Position numbers and translations under genes: made by a program
Assembly (NCBI GenBank): GCA_003486945.1
Contig: DNFL01000075.1
Span: 1 to 9,030, forward strand
Source of the DNA: Hyphomonas sp.
GTDB lineage: Bacteria; Pseudomonadota; Alphaproteobacteria; Caulobacterales; Hyphomonadaceae
DNA: 9,030 bases
Direction of reading: 5' to 3'
Part shown: one piece after another, positions 1 to 5,635 of the stretch
Position numbering within the stretch: position 1 is the stretch's first letter
How the letters are laid out: every line of letters begins with the position of its first letter
The notes under the pieces: generated by a model
What the model was told of the DNA's origin: nothing
Databases searched by the model: none
What the model saw: the letters and a program-made list of their open reading frames with translations, nothing else

Positions 1-292
<292 letters not shown>

Positions 293-318
293 TCTCCATC
301 CTCCAGGGAGGCTGACAG

Positions 319-726
319 ATGGCCGACAAGCTTCACTTCTCTCTCGTGTCACCCGCCCGGGAACTGTTCTCGGGCGAGGTCGATCACGTCATCGCTCCGG
401 GTACGGAAGGTGAATTTGGTGTGCTGGCAAACCACGCGCCCTTCATGACGACGCTGAAAAACGGCGTTGTCCGGGTGCTCGAGGGCGACACAGTGAAGAT
501 GCGCATCTTTGTGCGCGGCGGTTTTGCAGACGTTACGCCTGCAGGCCTCACGATACTCGCAGAAGAAGCGCGCAACCTGTCTGACGTGAAAGCCGAAGAC
601 GTTGACGCCGAGATCGAGGCGACGCGCCTGAAGCTGCTCGCCCTCGACAAGGACGATACCAAGCAGTTCGCGCTGCAGGAATCGATCGCCTATCTCGAAG
701 GCGTTCGCGCCGCGCTGGCAAACTGA
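319..726 (+). CDS. atpC: ATP synthase F1 subunit epsilon
   Basis: The product is 135 aa, the normal size for the F1 epsilon subunit, which sits on the central stalk with gamma and can inhibit ATP hydrolysis through its C-terminal helices. The N-terminal beta-sandwich (about residues 1-85) carries the family signature around residues 27-51 (PGTEGEFGVLANHAPFMTTL) and the GGFADV strand at 67-72. A shorter helical tail (about 90-135) follows; it is rich in charged residues and is typical of alphaproteobacterial forms. The ATG is chosen because a strong AGGGAGG Shine-Dalgarno at 305-311 lies 7 bases upstream. It is the last gene of the atp operon. Its stop TGA (724-726) abuts the stop of the convergent gene. 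No intrinsic terminator with a T-run follows it. Confidence 0.97.
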   Translation: MADKLHFSLVSPARELFSGEVDHVIAPGTEGEFGVLANHAPFMTTLKNGVVRVLEGDTVKMRIFVRGGFADVTPAGLTILAEEARNLSDVKAEDVDAEIEATRLKLLALDKDDTKQFALQESIAYLEGVRAALAN

Positions 727-1515
727 TCAGGTAAAGATCGCAATTGACTGGCGCCCGATCATTACGGGCGCGCCGGACGTATTCCACATCACCATCTGCT
801 GGCTCGAATAGCCGTTGTGAGCCGTCTGCGCCGTATGGCGGGCAAGGAACCAGCGTTCGTCGGTGACGATGTCTTCCGTAAGGAATTCGGTCATCCAGGT
901 CATTGAGCTGATCCGGGCCGGTGCCGTGAACATGGCCATGGCTGCGGGCGGCGGCGCATCGGCGAGCGCGAGCAGGGCGACGGCATCGTTCGGCGTGGCG
1001 GGGTCGCGGTGGCGCATCCAGATTGATACGTCAGCGTCTTTCGCGCCGCTCATCGGAATGGAGCCGCCGGCGAAACGGATATCGAAATTCTGCGCGAATG
1101 TCGGGCCGTGCCCCTCCTTGCGGAAATAGTTTCCAGCATCAGCCACCGAGGGCACGGCCGGCGACGGCAGCTCTGACAGCGCGAGACTCGAAGCGCGGGG
1201 CGCGCCGAACGTGAAGATGCATTCTGCGAGAATGCCATCATCCCCGGTCATCCGTACCGAGACGAACACGGTGTTCTTGCCCTGGCGAAGCAGTTCGGGC
1301 CGGCAGCGAACCGTTCCGTTTACCGGGCCGACGAAGGCCACCTGCGCGGCGCGGATCGGCAAACCGGCAGAGAGGGGCAGGGCTGCTTCAAGGCAGAGCG
1401 CCGCTGTCAGTCCGCCATACGCCGTGCGCCCCTGCATCCAGTTTGCGGGAACGAGGGTAGATCGTTCATTCCCTTCGCCGGGAGTGATCGAGGCGAGGAG
1501 TTCGGAATAATTCAT
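727..1515 (-). CDS. Acyl-CoA thioesterase-like protein (TesB-type double hotdog)
   Basis: The 262-aa product resembles the TesB-like / 4HBT_3 thioesterases, two tandem hotdog folds that hydrolyse acyl-CoA thioesters to free acid and CoA. The N-terminal hotdog includes WMQGRTAYGGLTAAL (26-40), the usual Gly-Gly helix start. The C-terminal hotdog ends in a strand with GRQSIAIF (254-261). By position, Asp186 (LALADAPPP), Thr206 or a nearby Ser (SSMTWMTEF) and Gln256 could be the Asp-Thr/Ser-Gln triad known from E. coli TesB; this is inferred by eye, not from an alignment. There is no signal peptide, so it should be cytoplasmic. The ATG at 1513-1515 is supported by GGGAG at 1522-1526, 6 bases upstream. 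It stands alone, convergent with atpC, and its substrate cannot be told from context. Confidence 0.8.
   Translation of the reverse strand: MNYSELLASITPGEGNERSTLVPANWMQGRTAYGGLTAALCLEAALPLSAGLPIRAAQVAFVGPVNGTVRCRPELLRQGKNTVFVSVRMTGDDGILAECIFTFGAPRASSLALSELPSPAVPSVADAGNYFRKEGHGPTFAQNFDIRFAGGSIPMSGAKDADVSIWMRHRDPATPNDAVALLALADAPPPAAMAMFTAPARISSMTWMTEFLTEDIVTDERWFLARHTAQTAHNGYSSQQMVMWNTSGAPVMIGRQSIAIFT
751..771. other. 7-bp perfect inverted repeat near the atpC/thioesterase junction
   Basis: GCGCCCG (751-757) and CGGGCGC (765-771) form a perfect stem around a 7-base loop. It begins 24 bases past the atpC stop, inside the final codons of the convergent thioesterase-like gene (GAPVMIGR). It could slow polymerase or stabilise the 3' end of the atp transcript. 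Neither strand has a T-run after it, so it is not a standard intrinsic terminator, and chance in GC-rich coding DNA is possible. Confidence 0.3.
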
Positions 1516-1587
1516 GCTACGCTCCCGGGAGGTGGATTCCCCCTTCCTAAACCGTTCCGAAAAAGAACCAACCCGTCACGTTGCGTC

Positions 1588-1621
1588 AAAGAAAAACGCC
1601 CCCGCGCAAGGCGGGAGCGTT
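1588..1621 (-). terminator. Intrinsic terminator of the ferredoxin reductase-ferredoxin operon
   Basis: Read on the minus strand, an 11-bp stem (arms at 1611-1621 and 1595-1605, one T-G wobble pair at 1616/1600) closes a 5-base loop. The stem is followed by T residues interrupted once by C (1594 down to 1588). This is a textbook Rho-independent terminator 25 bases past the ferredoxin stop codon. It separates the operon from the minus-strand thioesterase gene that begins about 70 bases further on, so the two are probably separate transcription units. Confidence 0.88.
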
Positions 1622-1630
1622 GGTCGGGTC

Positions 1631-1651
1631 CACTGAGAGGATTGCTCAGTG
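1631..1651 (-). repeat. Inverted repeat spanning the ferredoxin stop codon
   Basis: CACTGAG (1631-1637) and CTCAGTG (1645-1651) are a perfect 7-bp inverted repeat with a 7-base loop. One arm contains the ferredoxin TGA stop (1646-1648, minus strand). It lies just before the strong terminator hairpin, giving two hairpins in tandem. A role in 3'-end stability is inferred; it has no T-run of its own. Confidence 0.45.
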
Positions 1652-1966
1652 CTGGCTTTCCGGCGTCGTGACGCGCAGTCCGTCGAGCGCATCCGTTACC
1701 TTTATCTGACAGGAAAGGCGCGAGTTCGGGCGCACGTTTTCGGCAAAGTCGAGCATCGACTTTTCCATTTCCTGCTGCTCGCCGGCTTTCGCCAGGAAGG
1801 CTTCATCCACATAGACGTGGCAGGTTGCGCAGGCGCAGGCGCCGCCGCAATCGGCGTCGATGCCGGGGACTGAATTGTTCACAGCGACTTCCATCACCGA
1901 CATGCCGTTCTTGGCTTCGATGGTGCGCTCGGCGCCGTCATGGGCGACAAAGGTGATCTTGGGCAT
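1646..1966 (-). CDS. [2Fe-2S] ferredoxin, adrenodoxin type
   Basis: This 106-aa soluble electron carrier has the vertebrate-type ferredoxin pattern C-x5-C-x2-C-x36-C: Cys40, Cys46, Cys49 and Cys86 hold the 2Fe-2S cluster in [14 protein letters not shown] ... LSCQI. Cys44 is an extra cysteine in the cluster loop. The spacing matches adrenodoxin and putidaredoxin, not plant-type ferredoxins. Such proteins pass single electrons from an FAD reductase to cytochrome P450s, Rieske-type oxygenases or biosynthetic enzymes. The ATG at 1964-1966 is preceded by AGGAGA at 1978-1983 (11-base spacing, slightly long). Only 17 bases separate it from the stop of the upstream reductase, so the two are co-transcribed and probably redox partners. 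A housekeeping Fe-S assembly ferredoxin is less likely because no isc/suf/hsc genes are nearby. Confidence 0.93.
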   Translation of the reverse strand: MPKITFVAHDGAERTIEAKNGMSVMEVAVNNSVPGIDADCGGACACATCHVYVDEAFLAKAGEQQEMEKSMLDFAENVRPNSRLSCQIKVTDALDGLRVTTPESQH

Positions 1967-1983
1967 CTGGTATTCCGTCTCCT

Positions 1984-3228
1984 CTAAGCGGCTGCTTCCG
2001 CCGCAATATCTTTCATCGGGGTTGATGTATCGCCAAGCTTGGCGGGCGCAAGCTTTGCCCCTGCCATGATCAGCTTTTTCGATGCCAGGAACTCCGGCGG
2101 GCTGTTCACGGCGTCGACCGCGATCAGGGTTTCGTTGCGCAGGTAGAACACGGCGAACTTGCGCGCTACCGGGTCTCCGCGAATGACATGGGTATCGTAC
2201 CCCTGGCTCAGGCCGGCGATCTGCAGCTTCAGGTCATACTGGTCCGACCAGAACCAAGGGCAGTCTTCTGCCGGGCGCGGCAGGCCAAGGATGGCGGCGG
2301 CGGCGAGCTTGCCTTGTTCGATGGCGTTGTGGACGCTTTCAAGGCGGCCGTCGCGGCCATAGTGGACGAGGGGCCGGCTGGCGCAGTCGCCGGCGGCAAA
2401 AATGGCAGGGTCGGAGGTGCGGGCGTCACGGTCGACCAGGATGCCGTTGGAGCAGGCGATGCCGGCATCCTTCGCCAGTTCCTCATTCGGGAGGATGCCG
2501 ATGCCGGAGAGAACCATGTCTGCCGGGATGACGGTGCCATCTGCCAGCACGGCGCCCGTGACTGTGCCGTCCTTGCCATCCAGGTGGGACAACTGCGTGG
2601 CGGTCAGGATCGTCACGCCCTGCCGGCGGTGCTCGCCGGCGTAGAATTCGCTGAGGACCGGACTGGTGACGCGGGCGAGAACGCGCGGCGCCATCTCCAG
2701 CACGGTGACGTTCAGGCCCATCTGGCGAGCCACAGCGGCTGCTTCGAGCCCGATATAACCTGCGCCAATGATCACGATGTTGCGGCCTTCGACCATCTGC
2801 GGACGGATCCGCTCGACATCCGCAAGGGTACGCAGGTCGTGGACGCCTTGCAGGTCAGCCCCCTTGCAGGGCAGCGGACGGGGGCGCGAGCCGGTGGCAA
2901 GGATCAGGGCGTCGTAGGGCAGGGTCGCACCGTGGCCGAGATGCAGCGTCCTGTTGGGTCGCTCGATACGTGTAGCACGGGCGCCGAGCAAGACTTCGAC
3001 CTTCTGGTCTTCATACCATGCGGCGGGCTTGAAATAGAGCCGCTCTTCCTCGAACTCGCCCTTCATGTAGGCCTTCGACAGGGGCGGGCGCTGGTATGGC
3101 AGCGCGGGTTCATCGCCGACCAGCGTGAGGCTACCGTCAAATCCGCCCTGACGCAGCGATTGCAGCGCCTGCGCCGCAGCCTGACCTGCGCCGGCAATTA
3201 CGATCCGACGGACCTCACCAGATGCCAA
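1984..3228 (-). CDS. NAD(P)H:ferredoxin reductase, FAD-dependent (BphA4 / putidaredoxin reductase type)
   Basis: The 414-aa flavoprotein moves electrons from NAD(P)H through FAD to a [2Fe-2S] ferredoxin, almost certainly the one encoded just downstream. Visible parts, numbered from the TTG start: FAD-binding GAGQAAAQA (13-21), [11 protein letters not shown] (44-54), ATGSRPR (111-117), NAD(P)-binding GAGYIGLE (155-162), second FAD motif IFAAGDCA (276-283), and the reductase C-terminal domain with [16 protein letters not shown] (325-340). An acidic residue (Glu178, VTVLEMAPR) after the second Rossmann motif favours NADH over NADPH; this is inference. I chose TTG at 3226-3228 because AGGGGA lies 6 bases upstream and the length then matches the family. 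An in-frame GTG at 3322-3324 would add 32 unconserved residues and run through the likely promoter. The stop is TAG at 1984-1986. No oxygenase gene is in view, so the final acceptor is unknown. Confidence 0.92.
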   Translation of the reverse strand: MASGEVRRIVIAGAGQAAAQALQSLRQGGFDGSLTLVGDEPALPYQRPPLSKAYMKGEFEEERLYFKPAAWYEDQKVEVLLGARATRIERPNRTLHLGHGATLPYDALILATGSRPRPLPCKGADLQGVHDLRTLADVERIRPQMVEGRNIVIIGAGYIGLEAAAVARQMGLNVTVLEMAPRVLARVTSPVLSEFYAGEHRRQGVTILTATQLSHLDGKDGTVTGAVLADGTVIPADMVLSGIGILPNEELAKDAGIACSNGILVDRDARTSDPAIFAAGDCASRPLVHYGRDGRLESVHNAIEQGKLAAAAILGLPRPAEDCPWFWSDQYDLKLQIAGLSQGYDTHVIRGDPVARKFAVFYLRNETLIAVDAVNSPPEFLASKKLIMAGAKLAPAKLGDTSTPMKDIAAEAAA

Positions 3229-3234
3229 AGGGCT

Positions 3235-3240
3235 TCCCCT
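3235..3240 (-). promoter_or_regulatory. Ribosome binding site that fixes the TTG start of the reductase
   Basis: AGGGGA on the minus strand lies 6 bases before the TTG at 3226-3228. No other good start exists near the first conserved residues (RRIVIAGAG), so this site is the main evidence for a TTG start. Confidence 0.65.
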
Positions 3241-3248
3241 GCAATTTC

Positions 3249-3264
3249 GTGACGCTAGCGTCAC
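3249..3264. promoter_or_regulatory. Perfect 16-bp palindrome, candidate operator of the reductase-ferredoxin operon
   Basis: GTGACGCTAGCGTCAC reads the same on both strands without mismatch. It lies between the likely minus-strand -10 box (3269-3274) and the reductase ribosome binding site (3235-3240), so it would overlap the transcription start, a classic repressor position. Dyads with TGAC/GTCA half-sites are common for dimeric TetR- or GntR-type regulators, but no regulator gene is in the window and none can be named. On the + strand it is followed by seven T (3265-3271), so a 6-bp hairpin with loop CTAG could also act as a weak terminator of antisense transcription. Confidence 0.6.
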
Positions 3265-3268
3265 TTTT

Positions 3269-3297
3269 TTTGTAAACGCTTGCGCCTGCCGCTGCAA
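3269..3297 (-). promoter_or_regulatory. Candidate sigma-70-type promoter for the reductase-ferredoxin operon
   Basis: On the minus strand TTGCAG (3292-3297) and TACAAA (3269-3274) are separated by 17 bases. The match is partial at both boxes (3/6 and 4/6 to the E. coli consensus), but spacing, position and the palindrome just downstream agree. Predicted transcription would begin near 3262, giving a short leader before the TTG start. No transcript evidence is available. Confidence 0.4.
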
Positions 3298-3376
3298 CAG
3301 GGCTTTACCGGGGCACACCGTCACAGGTTTCGGCGCATTGCGTCAACCGGGCGGACAACTAGTGTGCCGACTCGAT

Positions 3377-3829
3377 ATGCGACAGTTTAACCTGCCTTCC
3401 GAAAGGGAAACTCAAGCGCTCGGTGCGGCGCTTGCAGCGCTGTTGAGGCCCGGTGATGTCGTGGCGCTGCACGGTGACCTTGGCGCTGGGAAAACGACGC
3501 TGGCGAGGGGGCTGGTTCAGGCCCTGCTAGGCCGCCCTGAGGAGGTGCCCAGCCCGACTTATACGCTGGTGCAGGTCTATGAAGCGCCGGCCTTTCCGCT
3601 CTGGCATTTCGACCTTTACCGGCTGGACCAGCCCGAAGATGTCGAAGAACTCGGCTGGGACGAAACGGTTGAGGGCGTAGCCTTGATCGAATGGCCGGAA
3701 CGGGCCGGAGCGCTGCTGCCGAAGAGCCGGCTGGACGTGTATCTTGAAATCTCTGGGGAAGGGCGCCGGGCGAGGCTGGAACCAAGGGGCGAAGGCTGGC
3801 AGGAACGGCTGGATGAGCTTCGTGACTGA
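3377..3829 (+). CDS. tsaE: tRNA t6A37 biosynthesis ATPase TsaE
   Basis: The 150-aa product is the P-loop ATPase that works with TsaB and TsaD to load threonylcarbamoyl onto A37 of ANN-decoding tRNAs in the cytoplasm. Visible motifs: Walker A GDLGAGKTT (33-41), SPTYTLV (59-65), HFDLYRL (77-83) and the EWPER signature (105-109). The length is that of the normal family. The ATG at 3377 has no clear Shine-Dalgarno. An in-frame GTG at 3362, with GGCGGA about 7 bases upstream, would add five residues, and a TTG at 3338 thirteen; neither extension looks conserved. It is the first gene of the overlapping operon, and its last 17 bases overlap the next gene in another frame. No confident + strand promoter was seen in 3229-3376. 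Confidence 0.95.
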   Translation: MRQFNLPSERETQALGAALAALLRPGDVVALHGDLGAGKTTLARGLVQALLGRPEEVPSPTYTLVQVYEAPAFPLWHFDLYRLDQPEDVEELGWDETVEGVALIEWPERAGALLPKSRLDVYLEISGEGRRARLEPRGEGWQERLDELRD

Positions 3830-4913
3830 TACCCGCTCCGGCGACATCGATGCGTTCCTGATCGCGGCCGGCGATGGTTGGGGCGAGGCGCGCCGCCAGC
3901 CGCTCGGGCAGGATGCGTCGACCCGGCGGTATATCCGGCTGTTCCGGCAGGATGGGGCGACGGCCCTGCTGATGGATGCGCCGCGCGTCGAAAGCGACCC
4001 GTGTCCGCCTGATGCCGACGCGGCCACACGCGCGAAGATGGGTTGGAACGCCATGACCCGGCTTGCGGCGTCACGCGTCGAGGCGTTTGTGCTGATATCC
4101 GAACATCTGAGATCGCTGGGCCTGCGGGCGCCGAAAGTCCTGAAACTCGATGCGGCCAGGGGCTTCGCACTGATCGAGGATTTCGGCGACAACCGAGAAT
4201 TTGCGCGCCTTATCGAGAGCGGCCGGCAGGCAGAAGTACCCCTCTACACGGCCGCCGCGGAACGCCTTGCGATAGTCCAGAAAGCGTCCACACCAAAACT
4301 GCTTTCTATGGACGGTTTGAGCTGGCCGATCCTGGAATTTGACGCTTTGGCGCTGGGCGCGAACGCGGACCTTTACGCGGATTGGCTGCCAGCGGAAACT
4401 GGGCAGGGGCCGCTGGAAGGCGCCGCGCGGGCGCGTTGGGAAAGTGAGCGCAATGCGCTGATCGCGCAGGCGATGTCCTTCCCGCGAAGTTTCACGCTGC
4501 GCGATTACCACGCCGAGAACCTACTCTGGTTGCCGGAAGGTGATGTTGGCCTGCTGGATTTCCAGGACGCTGTTCTTGGATGGGACGCGTGGGACCTCGC
4601 GATGCTGACGCAGGATGCGCGCCGGGCTGTTTCACCTGAAGCGGCCGAAGCTGCCATCCGGACATTCCTTGATCTGACGGGCCAGGAACGCACGGCGTTT
4701 GACGAACGCCTCGCGGTGATCGGCACGCTGAACGCGCTGAGAATTGCGGGTGTGTTTTCCCGCCTGCAGCACCGGGACGGCAAGCCGCGATATGGCGACT
4801 TCCAGCCAAGGCAATTGTCGATCCTCGCGCGAAACTTGTCCCACCCTTCGCTCGCAGGCATGGCGGCATTTGTGCGCGAGATGACACCTTTTGTGTTTGA
4901 GGCGGAGCCATGA
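3813..4913 (+). CDS. amgK: N-acetylmuramate/N-acetylglucosamine anomeric kinase AmgK
   Basis: The 366-aa protein is an aminoglycoside-phosphotransferase-fold kinase. AmgK phosphorylates the C1 hydroxyl of MurNAc (and GlcNAc) with ATP, feeding recycled peptidoglycan sugar to MurU. Visible parts: an N-terminal GQDASTRRYIRL strand pair (32-43), LLMDAP (52-57), LIEDFGD (120-126), the catalytic loop LRDYHAENLLWL (229-240; Asp231, Asn236), and the metal-binding LLDFQDAVLGWDAWDLA (247-263; Asp249). The usual His before the catalytic Arg-Asp is Leu here. The ATG at 3813 follows AGGA at 3801-3804 and overlaps tsaE by 17 bases. The frame stays open further upstream (to 3744) but only as an out-of-frame reading of tsaE. 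It is often annotated simply as an aminoglycoside phosphotransferase. The adjacent murU makes the recycling role much more likely than drug resistance. Confidence 0.88.
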   Translation: MSFVTDTRSGDIDAFLIAAGDGWGEARRQPLGQDASTRRYIRLFRQDGATALLMDAPRVESDPCPPDADAATRAKMGWNAMTRLAASRVEAFVLISEHLRSLGLRAPKVLKLDAARGFALIEDFGDNREFARLIESGRQAEVPLYTAAAERLAIVQKASTPKLLSMDGLSWPILEFDALALGANADLYADWLPAETGQGPLEGAARARWESERNALIAQAMSFPRSFTLRDYHAENLLWLPEGDVGLLDFQDAVLGWDAWDLAMLTQDARRAVSPEAAEAAIRTFLDLTGQERTAFDERLAVIGTLNALRIAGVFSRLQHRDGKPRYGDFQPRQLSILARNLSHPSLAGMAAFVREMTPFVFEAEP

Positions 4914-5635
4914 GTGTTCCGGTTCCGCATACAGCGATGGTGCTCGCTGCGGGCCTCGGCACGCGCATGCGGCCGTTAACGGACACGACGCCCAAGCCGC
5001 TGCTCAAGGTGCGTGGCAAGGCGTTGATTGACCGGCTGCTCGATCCACTCGCGGCGGCCGGCGTGAAGCGGGTTGTCATCAATGTGCACTATCTGGCGGA
5101 CCAGATTGAGGCCTATGCGGCGGCACTGAAGCATTTCGAAGTGATCGTGTCGGATGAGCGGGGCGAAGTGCTGGAAACCGGCGGCGCGATTGCGAAGGCG
5201 CGGCACCTGCTGGGCGATGACCCGATCTTCGTGATGAATACGGATGCCTTCTGGGCGCCGGAATCGCCGGATCCGTATTTTGAGTTGGCTTCCGCGTTTG
5301 ATCCGCAGGCGGAGGATGAGCGTCTCCTGATTGCGGACACGGGCCGGGCGCTTGGTTTTGATGGGCCCGGGGACTTTTTTCTGCAGGATGGCGACCGCCT
5401 CGTGCGGCGCGGCGCGGCGCCGGCATCGCCATGGGCCTATGCCGGCGTGCGGATCATGAAGCCGCAGCTTTACGACACGCGCGCCGTGGAGCGGTTCTCT
5501 GCCGTGAAGGTGTGGGATGAGCTGATCCCGCAGAAGCGTCTTGCCGGGCACGCCCTCGACCGGTTCTGGCTGCACGTTGGCGACCCGAAAGCGTTGACGG
5601 ACGCGGAAATGTGGATCGCCTGCCATGGCGGCTGA
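4910..5635 (+). CDS. murU: N-acetylmuramate-1-phosphate uridylyltransferase MurU
   Basis: The 241-aa sugar-nucleotide pyrophosphorylase converts MurNAc-alpha-1-phosphate and UTP to UDP-MurNAc and pyrophosphate. It is the second step of the AmgK-MurU shortcut that bypasses MurA/MurB and is linked to intrinsic fosfomycin tolerance in other Gram-negatives. The N-terminus has the nucleotidyltransferase signature LAAGLGTRMRPLTDTTPKPL (12-31, with Lys29). ETGGAI (89-94), MNTDAF (109-114; Asp112 likely metal ligand) and HVGDP (222-226; Asp225) complete the active site. The start codon shares an ATGA overlap with the amgK stop, and GAGG at 4899-4902 is its ribosome binding site. Other nucleotidyltransferases of this fold (GlmU-, RfbA- or mannose-1-P types) are possible by motif alone. 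The short length and amgK linkage favour MurU. Confidence 0.87.
   Translation: MSVPVPHTAMVLAAGLGTRMRPLTDTTPKPLLKVRGKALIDRLLDPLAAAGVKRVVINVHYLADQIEAYAAALKHFEVIVSDERGEVLETGGAIAKARHLLGDDPIFVMNTDAFWAPESPDPYFELASAFDPQAEDERLLIADTGRALGFDGPGDFFLQDGDRLVRRGAAPASPWAYAGVRIMKPQLYDTRAVERFSAVKVWDELIPQKRLAGHALDRFWLHVGDPKALTDAEMWIACHGG

Noticed and set aside
1561..1589. Possible thioesterase promoter: minus-strand TTGACG (1584-1589) with TCTTTT (1561-1566)
   Set aside because: The -35 is good but the -10 is poor and the -35 overlaps the T-run of the terminator, so I could not support it as a feature.
2188..3252. Open frame of 354 codons on the + strand opposite the reductase
   Set aside because: It lies entirely antisense to a well-supported flavoprotein gene, has no recognisable motif and reflects GC-rich codon bias.
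3280..3360. Possible + strand promoters for the tsaE operon (TTGCGC at 3280 or TTGCGT at 3339)
   Set aside because: Neither is followed at 16-18 bases by a convincing -10 box.
3527..4192. Open frame of 221 codons on the minus strand across tsaE and amgK
   Set aside because: It crosses two real genes on the other strand, is Arg/Ser/Pro-rich and has no conserved feature.
3813..4913. Aminoglycoside resistance phosphotransferase
   Set aside because: The fold matches, but the direct ATGA overlap with murU and the LLDFQDAV motif indicate the cell-wall recycling kinase AmgK.
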